Of a stretch of DNA of 64,000 bases, positions 49,059 through 58,039 are shown piece by piece. The notes under the pieces are model-generated. The model was not told the DNA's origin. It did not search any database and saw nothing but the letters and a program-made list of their open reading frames with translations. This DNA comes from Pseudomonas sp. BGI-2. Lineage in GTDB: Bacteria; Pseudomonadota; Gammaproteobacteria; Pseudomonadales; Pseudomonadaceae. The stretch's first letter is position 1; every line of letters starts with the position of its first letter. The stretch covers positions 186,001 to 250,000 of the forward strand of contig NZ_SISB01000002.1 in assembly GCF_004310295.1 (NCBI RefSeq), read 5' to 3'. The position numbers were made by a program, and so were the translations under genes.

Positions 49059-49852
49059 TCGTAGCCCAGGCGCCCGACTCCATCGCGCAATGGCTGTTGC
49101 TCGATGTCCCGGGGGAGCCCCGGGCCGGTGCGGTGCTGCGCCAGCAGTTTGCGCAAGTCCGACGGTTCTGGCTGTTCGATGGCACCGAATTGCAGCCGAT
49201 ACGCGAGCACGGGCCGCTGTTGATCGATCTCAAGGGCTGCCCGGCACTGGCCGAATTGTGCCTGCGCGAACCTCACATCTGGAGCGGTTTGTTGCTGGTC
49301 AGTGAGGCTTCGTCGGCGCAACTGCTCGAGCATTTGCGCCGCATGCTCACGGTCACCTTCGGCCTGCACCACCGCGCGTTGTTGAGTTACTACAACCCCC
49401 ACACCGCGAGCTACTTTTTCGATGCCTGCGATGCCCTGGAACTGAGTCGCTGGCTGGGGCCGATCAGTCAGTTGCGCTGGTTCGGCGGAACCTGGGCCGA
49501 CCGCGCAATCGGCAGTCAGGGCTGGCAGCAGTTGTTCAATCCGGGGCTTGCCGTCAGCCCGTTAGCCATCGAGGAAAATCTGACGCCTCGTCAGCGGGAC
49601 TCCTTGCAAACCTGCTTGCTTGAGCAGCATGCCTGGCATTGGAGCCGGTCCACCGGGACCGATTACCACCACCTGTGGGCTCACGTGCAGGAAGGGCTGG
49701 CGCTGGGTTTCAGCGAACGCGTGGTGCTCGATGGCTGGTTATGGCTGCGCTTGCAGTACCCTGGCGCTACGCCCGTTCAGCCATTGCCGGGCGTTACCCA
49801 GCAGGAACGTCTCGATAGCCTGCGCAACCTGTGGCAGAACGATCAACCCTGA
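49055..49852 (+). CDS. DUF4123 type VI effector adaptor
   Basis: The 265-residue protein shows the DUF4123 layout: QWLLLDVPGEPRAG at the N-terminus, then LLIDLKGCPALAELCL and LRRMLTVTFGLHHRALLSYYNPHTASYFF in the middle. DUF4123 (Tap/TEC) chaperones load a particular effector on a VgrG. The start at 49055 overlaps the VgrG stop by 4 bases. The expected effector gene is absent: the next gene is a MATE transporter on the other strand. Confidence 0.85.
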   Translation: MIVAQAPDSIAQWLLLDVPGEPRAGAVLRQQFAQVRRFWLFDGTELQPIREHGPLLIDLKGCPALAELCLREPHIWSGLLLVSEASSAQLLEHLRRMLTVTFGLHHRALLSYYNPHTASYFFDACDALELSRWLGPISQLRWFGGTWADRAIGSQGWQQLFNPGLAVSPLAIEENLTPRQRDSLQTCLLEQHAWHWSRSTGTDYHHLWAHVQEGLALGFSERVVLDGWLWLRLQYPGATPVQPLPGVTQQERLDSLRNLWQNDQP

Positions 49853-49899
49853 ACACACGGTTCGATGTTGATGGCGGCCCCTATCCGGCGGATGCCGAC

Positions 49900-51249
49900 T
49901 CAATCAACTCGGCCTGTGAACCAGCCGTCATTCTTGCGCAGCAACCAGGCAATCGCGCCGAGGGTCAGGCTGCGCAACGCCATGAACAACAGGAACGTTA
50001 TCCACAGTCCGTGGTTGCCCAAGCCTTGTAGTGCCCAGGCGAACGGCAGCAGCGCAATGACCGTCAGCAGCATGCCGTTGCGCATTTCCCGGGCACGCGT
50101 GGCACCGATGAACAGCCCGTCGAGCAAGTAACTCCACACAGCAATCAGCGGTAGCACGGCGAGGTAGGGCAGGTAGATAAACGCAGTGTCGCGCACGCTC
50201 TGGATGTCGGTCTGCATCTCGATGAACAGGTGCCCGGCGAAGGCGAACAGCACGGCAAAGCCCAGGCTCGCCAGCAACGACCAGCCGCAGGCAACCACCA
50301 ATGAACGACGCAACGCTTCTCGATCGCGCGCGCCGATGGCATGCCCGCACAGGGCTTCCACAGCATGGGCCAAACCATCCAGCGCGTGGGCGGTCAGCAG
50401 CAAGCCATTGAGCAGCAGGGCGTTGGCGGCGACGGTGGCATCACCCAGCCGTGCCCCCTGTACGGTGATCAGAAAAAACACCGATTGCAGCGCCAGGCTG
50501 CGGATAAAAATATCGCGGTTGACGGCCAGCAGTGGCCGCCAGCTTTGCCACAACGCCAATGCGGCCCAGGCAATGTGGCCGGGATAGGCACGCAGGGCTT
50601 TTCGGGTCATCAGCAGTCCGATCACGGCGCCGGTCCATTCGGCGATCACCGACGCCCTGGCCGCGCCGACCACGCCCCAGTCCAGACCGAGGACGAACCA
50701 CAGGTTCAGCGCGATGTTCACCAGGTTGGTGCTCAAGAGAATCGCCAGCGGTGCCCGGGCGTTCTGGGTGCCAAGGAACCAGCCGACCAGCGCATAACTG
50801 GCCAGCGCCGCCGGCAGACCGAATAGCCGGGTGTGGAAAAATTCGCGGGTCAGTTGATCGAGCTCGGCCGAAGGCTGCATGAAATGCAACGCGACGCCGC
50901 TCAACGGCACGCCCAGTGCGCCCAGGACAATGGCCAGCCCCATCGCCAGCAACAAGCCCTGCAACAAAATCTGCCGCAACGCCGCGCCATCCCCGCGTCC
51001 GGCAGCCTGGGCAGCGAACCCCGTCGTGCCCATGCGCAGAAAGCCCATGCCCCAAGCCAGAAAGGTATACAGGCTGGCCCCTACCGCGACGGCGCCCAAC
51101 TGATGGGCGTGGGGCAGGTGACCGATGACGGTACTGTCGACCAGTGCTACCAGCGGAACGGAAATGTTCGAAAGAATCATCGGCGCGGCCAGCGCCCAGA
51201 CCCGACGATGGGTAGGACGGTCGCGCCAGTCGGCAATCAGGTTGGACAT
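49900..51249 (-). CDS. MATE family efflux transporter (DinF-like)
   Basis: The 449-residue protein has about twelve membrane helices and the MATE features WALAAPMILSNISVPLVALVDSTVIGHL and GFLRMGTTGFAAQAAGRGD. The latter pair is typical of the DinF branch. MATE proteins export drugs or metabolites in exchange for protons or sodium. The ATG at 51249 has AAGGAG upstream; the open frame extends 40 codons further through a repeat and is not coding there. Confidence 0.93.
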   Translation of the reverse strand: MSNLIADWRDRPTHRRVWALAAPMILSNISVPLVALVDSTVIGHLPHAHQLGAVAVGASLYTFLAWGMGFLRMGTTGFAAQAAGRGDGAALRQILLQGLLLAMGLAIVLGALGVPLSGVALHFMQPSAELDQLTREFFHTRLFGLPAALASYALVGWFLGTQNARAPLAILLSTNLVNIALNLWFVLGLDWGVVGAARASVIAEWTGAVIGLLMTRKALRAYPGHIAWAALALWQSWRPLLAVNRDIFIRSLALQSVFFLITVQGARLGDATVAANALLLNGLLLTAHALDGLAHAVEALCGHAIGARDREALRRSLVVACGWSLLASLGFAVLFAFAGHLFIEMQTDIQSVRDTAFIYLPYLAVLPLIAVWSYLLDGLFIGATRAREMRNGMLLTVIALLPFAWALQGLGNHGLWITFLLFMALRSLTLGAIAWLLRKNDGWFTGRVD

Positions 51250-51307
51250 GCAGGCTCCTTGGGGAGCGGGCATTGTAGCGACACATTTGAGATCTACAGC
51301 GATCCAT

Positions 51308-51399
51308 TGTAGGAGCGAGCCTGCTCGCGTGATGGCGGCAGTCCAGTCAATATTGATGTCGTCTGACACTGCGCATTCGCGAGCAGGCTCACTTCCACA
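51308..51399. repeat. REP-type inverted pair upstream of the MATE gene
   Basis: TGTAGGAGCGAGCCTGCTCGCG (51308-51329) and CGCGAGCAGGCTCACTTCCACA (51378-51399) form an imperfect pair with a 48-base spacer. The arms belong to a mixed class between the GTAGGAGCGAG and GTGGGAGTGAG types. Confidence 0.85.
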
Positions 51400-51415
51400 G
51401 GGGGGATTGGTGGTG

Positions 51416-51709
51416 TCAGTGAATGATCCAGCTCAGCAACCACAGCCCCAACAACAACCAGATAATCCCCATGATGATCGACGCGTTCATGAATGCCCGG
51501 ATCGCCGACCACAACAGCATCAGCCCCAGAATCAGCGCAATGATGCTGATGATCGAAGTATCCATCCCCAACGCACGGGACAAGCCTTCGACAAAATTGC
51601 TGCCGGCATGGCTTAACAGGTTGAACAAGCCGCTGAGGCCATCAACGATAAACCGGATGACCGAACCGAGTGCCTGGCCGAGCCATTCAAAAAAACTTTC
51701 TACCTGCAT
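51416..51709 (-). CDS. Small membrane protein, function unknown
   Basis: The 97-residue product starts MQVESFFEWLGQALG and ends with two adjoining hydrophobic helices (SIISIIALILGLMLLWSAI and IIMGIIWLLLGLWLLSWII). I do not recognise a family. The ATG at 51709 is the first plausible start; the longer frame upstream is in repeat DNA. No partner gene is close on the same strand. Confidence 0.65.
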   Translation of the reverse strand: MQVESFFEWLGQALGSVIRFIVDGLSGLFNLLSHAGSNFVEGLSRALGMDTSIISIIALILGLMLLWSAIRAFMNASIIMGIIWLLLGLWLLSWIIH

Positions 51710-51810
51710 GTCGTGAACGTCCTGATGTAAGTGGTGGCGTGCTTGCCGGACTTGAGCCTTGGGCCATGGATCACGGTGCCGAGTTCCCCACAAGCATAGA
51801 GGGTTGCATA

Positions 51811-51921
51811 GCCCCTGTGGGAGCGGGCTTGCTCGCGATAGCGGTCTGTCAGTCAACATCGGTGTTGGATTTCAGTCCGCTATCGCAAGCAAGTCGGATC
51901 GCCGCACCGTGGCTCCCACAT
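51811..51921. repeat. REP-type inverted pair of the GTGGGAGCGGGC class
   Basis: CCCTGTGGGAGCGGGCTTGC at the left end and a diverged arm GGATCGCCGCACCGTGGCTC followed by CCACA at the right end, with CGCAAGCAAG between, form an imperfect pair. Its right arm contains the insert TCGGATCGCCGCACCGT seen in other copies (54311, 57046). Confidence 0.8.
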
Positions 51922-51984
51922 TAAATCTGCCCACTTGCCATCCCCGGCCATCCCCCCGAAGCTATACGCCTTCAGGAGAGCCCG

Positions 51985-52287
51985 ATGAACCTTGTTGAAC
52001 TGACCGAACGCCTGCACGCCATCCGTGACCGCAATGACTGGCGGCAATTTCACAGCCCGAAAAACCTGGCCATGGCCGCGAGCGTGGAAATGTCCGAGCT
52101 GGTGGAGATTTTCCAGTGGCTGACTGAAGACCAGTCGCGCCAGTTGCCGGCGGATAAGCTCGCTCACGCCGGGCAGGAAATCGGCGACATCGTGCTCTAT
52201 TTACTGCTGCTGTGCGGCGAGTTGGGGTTGGACATGAATGAAGTGGTGCGCAGCAAACTCGCGGACAGCGAAAAGAGGTTCAGCTGA
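51985..52287 (+). CDS. MazG-like nucleotide pyrophosphohydrolase
   Basis: The 100-residue all-helical protein has the metal-binding EMSELVEIFQW and EIGDIVLYLLLLC motifs of the small MazG/RS21-C6 group, which cleave nucleoside triphosphates, likely for house-cleaning of damaged ones. TCAGGAG precedes the ATG. Its stop shares a base with the start of cmoM. Confidence 0.9.
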   Translation: MNLVELTERLHAIRDRNDWRQFHSPKNLAMAASVEMSELVEIFQWLTEDQSRQLPADKLAHAGQEIGDIVLYLLLLCGELGLDMNEVVRSKLADSEKRFS

Positions 52288-53036
52288 TGAGCGATCGTCA
52301 TTTCGATCAACTGGCGACCCGGTTTGCCGAAAAAATCTACGGCGGTGCCAAAGGCGCGATCCGTTTGGCTGTACTTCAGGCCGACTTGGCCGAAACCCTG
52401 CCGGACCGGCCGTTGCGCGTGCTGGATATCGGCGCGGGCCTGGGGCACATGTCGTTGTGGCTGGCCCAGCGCGGTCATGACGTCACGCTGGCCGAACCCG
52501 CCGAACCGATGCTCGAAGGCGCCCGCCAGCGCTTCGCTGACGCCGGGCAGACCGCTACTTTCATTCAGGCGCCGTGGCAGGAGTTGCTCGGTCAGCTCAC
52601 CGAACCTTACGACCTGGTGCTGTGCCACGCCGTGATGGAATGGCTGGCCGAACCCCATGCGATCCTGCCGGTCCTGCATCAGTTGACCAAGCAGGATGGG
52701 TGGCTGTCGCTGGCCTTCTACAACCGCGATGCGCTGATCTACCGCAACTTGCTCAAAGGTCATTTCCGCAAGATGCGCAAGAACGACATGGCCGGCGAGA
52801 AGCAGAGCCTGACCCCGCAGCAGCCCCTTGATCCGCGTGAACTGGCGGCGCAACTTGAGGGGCTGTGGCAGGTCGAAACCCAGAGCGGGGTGCGGGTTTT
52901 TCACGACTACATGCCGGTGGAATTTCAGGCACGCGCCGAACTTGTGGACTTGCTCGAAATGGAGCTGGCCCACCGCCGTCACCCAAGCTTCGCCGGGCTT
53001 GGGCGCTATTTGCACTGGATCTGTCGGCCGGTCTGA
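52287..53036 (+). CDS. cmoM: tRNA 5-carboxymethoxyuridine methyltransferase (cmoM)
   Basis: The 249-residue SAM enzyme matches E. coli CmoM (SmtA) through DRHFDQLATRFAEKIYGGAKG, VLDIGAGLGHMSLWLAQRGH, LCHAVMEWLAEP and TGVRVFHDY-like SGVRVFHDYMP. CmoM methylates cmo5U at wobble position 34 to mcmo5U in certain tRNAs. It starts in the TGATG overlap with the MazG gene. Confidence 0.92.
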   Translation: MSDRHFDQLATRFAEKIYGGAKGAIRLAVLQADLAETLPDRPLRVLDIGAGLGHMSLWLAQRGHDVTLAEPAEPMLEGARQRFADAGQTATFIQAPWQELLGQLTEPYDLVLCHAVMEWLAEPHAILPVLHQLTKQDGWLSLAFYNRDALIYRNLLKGHFRKMRKNDMAGEKQSLTPQQPLDPRELAAQLEGLWQVETQSGVRVFHDYMPVEFQARAELVDLLEMELAHRRHPSFAGLGRYLHWICRPV

Positions 53037-53048
53037 TCGGAGCGCAAC

Positions 53049-53672
53049 ATGAAAAGTCGTTCAGGGTTACTGGTGATCTGTCTCGGGTTGGCGGCCTGCC
53101 AGGGCAGCAACCCTTATGTGGCGACCTCCAACCCCTTGCCGCCCGCACCGCCTCAGGCGGCGAACACGATCGACCGCAGTGCCTACCCGGCACCGCCGCG
53201 TGACTATGGGCGTTACCGCAGCTGGGCCTGGCTCAACGGTCAGCTGCCACCTGGCAGCGCCTGGGCGGACTCGGCCCAGGTCGCCGAAGCGGTCAGCAAC
53301 GCCCTCGATCAGCGCGGCTTGCGCCCATTGCACGATAACGCCCGCCCGGCCGACCTGTTTGTCAGCGCCAATCTGCATCTTGAAACCCGTTTGCGCCAGG
53401 TTCAGGATGACTATGGTTATTACGGCGGGGGCTACTATGGCGGTGGTTACAACCGCTATGGCAACGGGTATGGCATGTACAACACGGTGCCGATCGTGCG
53501 CACTTATCAGGAACAGGTCGTGGTTGTGCGGGTCGATTTGTTCGACGCTCAAAGCGGTCAGCCGGTGTGGAGTGCCAGCGCCGAAACCGGTAATCGGGGT
53601 AGTCAAAGTGAGCGTGCCGATGCAATACGGGAGGCTGTGGAAAAGGCCATGTCGGCGTATCCTCCTAGTTAG
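53049..53672 (+). CDS. DUF4136 lipoprotein 1
   Basis: The 207-residue product has a lipoprotein signal with the box LAAC (cysteine at residue 17). The mature part has the DUF4136 pattern [13 protein letters not shown]...[12 protein letters not shown] and [21 protein letters not shown], plus a glycine/tyrosine-rich stretch at about 120-142. Likely attached to the outer membrane; the function is unknown. It is followed by a paralog. Confidence 0.88.
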   Translation: MKSRSGLLVICLGLAACQGSNPYVATSNPLPPAPPQAANTIDRSAYPAPPRDYGRYRSWAWLNGQLPPGSAWADSAQVAEAVSNALDQRGLRPLHDNARPADLFVSANLHLETRLRQVQDDYGYYGGGYYGGGYNRYGNGYGMYNTVPIVRTYQEQVVVVRVDLFDAQSGQPVWSASAETGNRGSQSERADAIREAVEKAMSAYPPS

Positions 53673-53726
53673 CTTCTCTAGTTGAGAAGCCTTTCACAGG
53701 TTCATGTCTTCAACCGGAGAATCATC

Positions 53727-54284
53727 ATGATCCGCCGTTTCGCTTTACTGGTTGTGGCCGCGTTGCTCAGTGCCTGTGCCGCCAACCGGGTCAATAATGA
53801 CTTCGATGCCAGCCGCGACTTCGCCGCCTATCGCAGCTGGACCTGGAAGGAACCCGCCCTGCAATATCGCCCCGATGACCCACGGATCAAGAGCGACCTG
53901 ACCGAACAGCGCATCCGCCAATCGGTTGCCGATCAACTGGATCAGCGAGGCCTGCGTCCGGCCGCAGCCGGCAGCAAAGGGGAATTGAACGTTCAGACCT
54001 ACCTGATCGTCGAAGAGCGCCAGCAACAGGTGACCACCAACTATGGCGGCGGTTGGGGTAATCCCTGGAGCGGCTACTGGGGCGGGCCGATGTACAACGA
54101 AACCCGCAACGTTACCTATAAGGTGGCGACCATCCAGATCGACCTGCTCGATGGCAAGGACGGCAAACTGGTGTGGCGTGGTAGCGATGAGCAAATGCTC
54201 AGCCGTACAACGAATCCGTCCGATCGCAGCACGGCGATACGTGAAACCGTCGGGCGAATCCTCGCCAACTATCCACCGCGCTAA
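53727..54284 (+). CDS. DUF4136 lipoprotein 2
   Basis: The 185-residue lipoprotein starts MIRRFALLVV with the box LLSAC (cysteine at residue 17) and shares with its neighbour [24 protein letters not shown] and IQIDLLDGKDGKLVWRGS. GGAGA sits upstream of the ATG at 53727; the open frame extends 15 codons upstream but that start lacks support. A tandem duplication is likely. Confidence 0.88.
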   Translation: MIRRFALLVVAALLSACAANRVNNDFDASRDFAAYRSWTWKEPALQYRPDDPRIKSDLTEQRIRQSVADQLDQRGLRPAAAGSKGELNVQTYLIVEERQQQVTTNYGGGWGNPWSGYWGGPMYNETRNVTYKVATIQIDLLDGKDGKLVWRGSDEQMLSRTTNPSDRSTAIRETVGRILANYPPR

Positions 54285-54618
54285 ACCCAGCCCTCAAACA
54301 CCACAAGCCCCCTGTGGGAGTGAGCCTGCTCGCGATGACGGTCGTTCAGTCGATACAGATATCGCCTGATGCATCGCCATCGCGAGCAGGTCGGATCGCC
54401 GCACCGTCGTTCCCACATTGGGTGCGCTGCTTTTTCTCCTCCGCTTGCAGTGCTTGATAAATTGACGCCATCACTTTGACATTTCTGTAGTGTCTAAATG
54501 ATGGCTCGTGTACATTTGCCGCGCCCGAACAAGCAGCCTGCTGACGGGCCGGTAGGGATGCCTGATTGAAACTGCTAGCCCTGCTGGAACATTTCCAGGT
54601 TTCAGAAGGGATTCTCGA
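54285..54618 (+). other. Intergenic region before the autotransporter
   Basis: About 330 bases with no gene. The first part holds a REP pair (54311-54419). A TTGACA at 54476-54481 may be a -35 hexamer, but no good -10 follows at 16-18 bases. AGAAGGG at 54604-54610 is the ribosome binding site for the TTG start at 54619. Confidence 0.45.
54311..54419. repeat. REP-type inverted pair of the GTGGGAGTGAGC class
   Basis: CCTGTGGGAGTGAGCCTGCT at the left and CATCGCGAGCAGG...GTTCCCACA at the right, with the insert TCGGATCGCCGCACCGTC in the right arm, flank a ~45-base spacer. The insert is shared with the pairs at 51811 and 57046. Confidence 0.85.
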
Positions 54619-57018
54619 TTGAACACCTCTTGCCTGCGCCGCTCCTTGCTGGCGCTGTCCGTCTGTGTTGCCACTGTTCACGCCGCCGGCGTTCAGGCGG
54701 TCACGTTCGTCCACGATCTGGGCAGCGGGCCGCTGATCAGCTCCAACCAATATTATGATTTCGTCAACCTCATCGGCAGTGTGAGTGTGGTGCAAACCTC
54801 GCCGTCGGCGCTCACCAGCGCGGCGCAGTTCACCCGGCCCATGGCCAACTACGATGTCAGAAACAAAGGGTCGATCACCATCAATGGCGCCACCCACGGT
54901 GTCGGCATCGGCTTGAACTCGGGCGGGGTGACGTGGGCGAAAATCAACTACAACCTGTTCAATGAGGGAACGATCAAGCTCAATGGCCTGGCCGCTAGCG
55001 GCGAGTCGATTGGTATTGCCGATCAAGGCGTCCAGTTCGGCGGTAATTTCATTAACTCTGGCGAAATTGCTATCACCGGCAACAACGCTACCGGTGTCTC
55101 GTTCGTCGATACGACGTTCGGCAAAGGAATTATCAACGACGGCACGATCACTGCCAGTGGTACGGATGCCCACGGTATTTACCTCGAAAACACCACACAA
55201 ACGATGCCGGTCTCTAATAGCGGGATCATCAAGGCCACGGGCACGAATGCTGAAGCACTGACCCTCAAAAAAGCGACGTTCAACCCGCCTGTCGGCGTAA
55301 GGACCGGTAGCATTTTCAACTCAGGCACGATCTCGGGCGAAAGCATCGGTATTCATGTCAGCAATCAACCTGTCGGCATGGGCCCGCTGAGCATTTATCA
55401 TTACGGCCGTCTTGAAGGTGGCAAGGCCGCCATTCAGGTCGATGATGGCCAGAGCTATCTTTACTGGACCGGTGGCGACGTCAAAGGCGATTTACTCGGC
55501 CTGTCCGGCGTATCGATTGACGGTGAAGCAACTTTTGACGGTTCGACCATCAAGGCCGGCTACGTGACGATTCAAGAGGGCCAGCTGACGCTGGTGCAGC
55601 CTCACACGACGATCATCGGCGACTTCGACATGGAAGAGGCCGACTCGATTCTTGCAATGTCCGTGGGCAACGATACCGACATCAATCGACCGATTCTGAC
55701 CGTCACCGGCACCACTGATATCAGCCCCGGCGGACACCTGCAATTGCAGGCACGCTCCAGTGATTTCCGCACCGCTGCCGGCGGCAATCGCTACACGTTG
55801 ATCCGCTCGGGCACACTGGTCGGGGGTGAAAACCTGGCAGTGGTGTCTTCATCCGCATTGCTCGACGTGAAGAGTTATGGCGTCGAAGGTAATGATGTGA
55901 AGGCGTTGGTCAGCACCAAGGCGGATGACGAGGTTGCGCAAAACACCCTTGACGCTGGGGGCACGCCTAACGCCGCGGTTGCGGTGGGGCGTCTTTCCAA
56001 TTCGTTGATGGCCAGGCTCGACGAGCAAGACCCGGTATTCCAGGCATTCGCCAATGCCAGCACCGATGTCGAGCTGGCCGCGCTCGCCGAAAAACTCAGC
56101 CCGGACGTGAGCCGTGGTGTGCTGCACGCCGCCACTAACAGTCAGACGCTGGTGTCGAGCGTGATCAACGATCGTTCGAGCCGCGCGCGCACACTGAATT
56201 CATCCACTGAAAAAGGCGTGTGGCTGCAAGCGCTGACGAGCAATGCCGATCAGGACGCTCGCCGTGGTGTCGATGGCTACGACGCCGACAGCCAGGGCAT
56301 CGCGGTGGGTGCCGACGGCCAGTTGAACGCCGATACCACCCTCGGTCTGGCATACAGCTACCTCAACACCGATGTGAAATCCGACGCCGGCAGCAAAACC
56401 GACGTAACCGGCCATGCGCTGACGCTGTACGGCAACTGGACCCACGACAACTGGTTCGTGGACTCATCGCTGATGTACGGCTGGAACGACAACGAGTCCA
56501 AACGCTACATCGCCGGCACTCGCGCCAAGGCCGATTACGACAGCGACATCTTTGGTGTGAGTGCGTTGGCCGGCTACAGTTTTCGCCTCAATCACAGCCT
56601 TCTGCTGGAGCCTCAGGTCGGCGCGCGTTATGCCAACGTGGGCATGGATGCTTATCGCGAGAAGGGCAGTTCGGCGTCGCTGAATGTCGGCAGTCAGCGT
56701 TATGAAGTCGGCGAGATGGGTGTCGGTGCGCGGCTGGCCGCTGCGTTTGATGTCGGCGCCGGCAGTCTCGAACCTGAGGCAAAGGTTATGGCCTGGCACG
56801 ACTTCATCGGCGACAAAACCGCCACCACCTCGGCGTTCGTGCTGGGGGGCGATTCGTTCACCACGCGCGGCACGACCCCGGTGCGTGACACCTATGAAGT
56901 AGGCCTCGGTGCCAACTACCGACTGGGCGCCTGGAGCGTGGGTGGTTCGTATAACTACGTGACCGGCAGCGATTTCAATGCCGATACGTTTACTGCGAAA
57001 GTGCGTTACGCGTTCTGA
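54619..57018 (+). CDS. Autotransporter with beta-helical passenger and outer membrane beta-barrel
   Basis: The 799-residue protein has a signal peptide (about 1-28), a passenger (~30-440) built of repeated INNG/NEGTI/NSGEI-type turns typical of a parallel beta-helix, and a C-terminal autotransporter barrel from about residue 531 (GVWLQALTSNADQD) that ends in phenylalanine (VRYAF), as outer membrane barrels do. The passenger is short and has no obvious enzyme motif, so adhesion or aggregation is the best guess. The start is TTG at 54619, supported by AGAAGGG eight bases upstream and by the signal peptide. Confidence 0.9.
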   Translation: MNTSCLRRSLLALSVCVATVHAAGVQAVTFVHDLGSGPLISSNQYYDFVNLIGSVSVVQTSPSALTSAAQFTRPMANYDVRNKGSITINGATHGVGIGLNSGGVTWAKINYNLFNEGTIKLNGLAASGESIGIADQGVQFGGNFINSGEIAITGNNATGVSFVDTTFGKGIINDGTITASGTDAHGIYLENTTQTMPVSNSGIIKATGTNAEALTLKKATFNPPVGVRTGSIFNSGTISGESIGIHVSNQPVGMGPLSIYHYGRLEGGKAAIQVDDGQSYLYWTGGDVKGDLLGLSGVSIDGEATFDGSTIKAGYVTIQEGQLTLVQPHTTIIGDFDMEEADSILAMSVGNDTDINRPILTVTGTTDISPGGHLQLQARSSDFRTAAGGNRYTLIRSGTLVGGENLAVVSSSALLDVKSYGVEGNDVKALVSTKADDEVAQNTLDAGGTPNAAVAVGRLSNSLMARLDEQDPVFQAFANASTDVELAALAEKLSPDVSRGVLHAATNSQTLVSSVINDRSSRARTLNSSTEKGVWLQALTSNADQDARRGVDGYDADSQGIAVGADGQLNADTTLGLAYSYLNTDVKSDAGSKTDVTGHALTLYGNWTHDNWFVDSSLMYGWNDNESKRYIAGTRAKADYDSDIFGVSALAGYSFRLNHSLLLEPQVGARYANVGMDAYREKGSSASLNVGSQRYEVGEMGVGARLAAAFDVGAGSLEPEAKVMAWHDFIGDKTATTSAFVLGGDSFTTRGTTPVRDTYEVGLGANYRLGAWSVGGSYNYVTGSDFNADTFTAKVRYAF

Positions 57019-57045
57019 TCGGGTTCGGTGGTGCCTGCGCCACCG

Positions 57046-57158
57046 TCATCGCGAGCAGGTCGAATCGTCGCACCGTCACTCCGAAATTGGATAGTTGGCG
57101 ATCACAGATTTTGTGCACGCAGGTGAGCCGTTGTGGGAGTGAGCCTGCTCGCGATGGC
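57046..57158. repeat. REP-type inverted pair after the autotransporter
   Basis: ATCGCGAGCAGGTCGAATCG...CACTCCGA at the left and TGTGGGAGTGAGCCTGCTCG...at 57133-57158 at the right form an imperfect pair. The left arm carries the same insert (TCGNATCGNCGCACCGTC) as the two previous pairs. Confidence 0.8.
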
Positions 57159-57182
57159 AATCTGACAGACACCTGAAATCAA

Positions 57183-58037
57183 TCAGGCAATCGGCCGCCA
57201 ATGCCCCGCCATGTGCTCCAGATCACCCGCCCCCACCAGCCGAAAGTCCCCGCTTGACCCTGCCGCGCTGGACAGCAACGTCACCTCGCTCGGCAACCGC
57301 ACCGGTTTCCTGAATTGCACCGAAATCTCGGCATTCGCCGTGGGCAGATGCTCACTCAACGCCGCCAATGTCCGGGCCTTGTTCCACAGGCCATGGGCGA
57401 TGGCTGTCGGGAGCCCGAACAATTTGGCGCTGACGGCACTCAGGTGAATCGGGTTGTAATCCCCGGACACCTTGGCGTATTGCCGGCCAATGTCCGCCGG
57501 GGCTTTCCAGCGCGCCACTTCCAGCATCTCCAGGGTGGAGGCCAGGACTTCCTCGACAGGTTCGCCTTCCAGCTTGACCCCGCGACACAGCATCTGACTT
57601 TCAGCCTCCCACAGCGGGCCCAACTGATCGTCGAGCGACGTCACCAGATCGAACGTTGCACCCTTGGCATGGGGTTGCAGGTTCTGCACCTGCACGCTGA
57701 CCCGCACGCGGTTCACCCCGCCCATGGGGCGCAATACACGAATGCGATTGCTCAGGTGAATCAGCCCCAGCAGCGGGAACGGAAATGCCTTGGCCGTGAG
57801 CAATTGCATCTGCAAGGCAAACGCCAGGATGTGTGGATAGGTCGGCGGCAGCAAACCGTTGTCGGCAATACCGCAGACCGTGCGATACGCCGCCAGGCGT
57901 TGCGGATCGACCTCGACCCAGCAGCGCAAACCCGTGTCGGGCAACGTGGTGCCGGTGATTTTGCGCCGTGTCGCCGCCTGCACGTAGAGGCCCGTCAGGC
58001 TCGGTTCGCGGTTGAGTGTGTGCCAATCGGTGATCAT
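57183..58037 (-). CDS. MaoC-like hot-dog dehydratase
   Basis: The 284-residue protein has a C-terminal MaoC-type hydratase motif YAKVSGDYNPIHLSAVSAKL...AIAHGLWNKA, with the likely catalytic D193 and H198, and an N-terminal hot-dog part without the motif. Such enzymes hydrate 2-enoyl-CoA or dehydrate 3-hydroxyacyl substrates. It starts two bases after the stop of the FabG-like gene, so they are one operon that supplies consecutive steps (keto reduction, dehydration). Confidence 0.9.
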   Translation of the reverse strand: MITDWHTLNREPSLTGLYVQAATRRKITGTTLPDTGLRCWVEVDPQRLAAYRTVCGIADNGLLPPTYPHILAFALQMQLLTAKAFPFPLLGLIHLSNRIRVLRPMGGVNRVRVSVQVQNLQPHAKGATFDLVTSLDDQLGPLWEAESQMLCRGVKLEGEPVEEVLASTLEMLEVARWKAPADIGRQYAKVSGDYNPIHLSAVSAKLFGLPTAIAHGLWNKARTLAALSEHLPTANAEISVQFRKPVRLPSEVTLLSSAAGSSGDFRLVGAGDLEHMAGHWRPIA

Positions 58038-58039
58038 CT

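Noticed and set aside
51300..51921. Closely spaced repeats suggesting a CRISPR array
   Set aside because: These are two REP pairs with inverted arms, unequal spacing and no series of direct repeats; no cas gene is present.
54476..54520. Sigma-70 promoter with TTGACA before the autotransporter
   Set aside because: The -35 hexamer is perfect, but no acceptable -10 hexamer is found at 15-19 bases.
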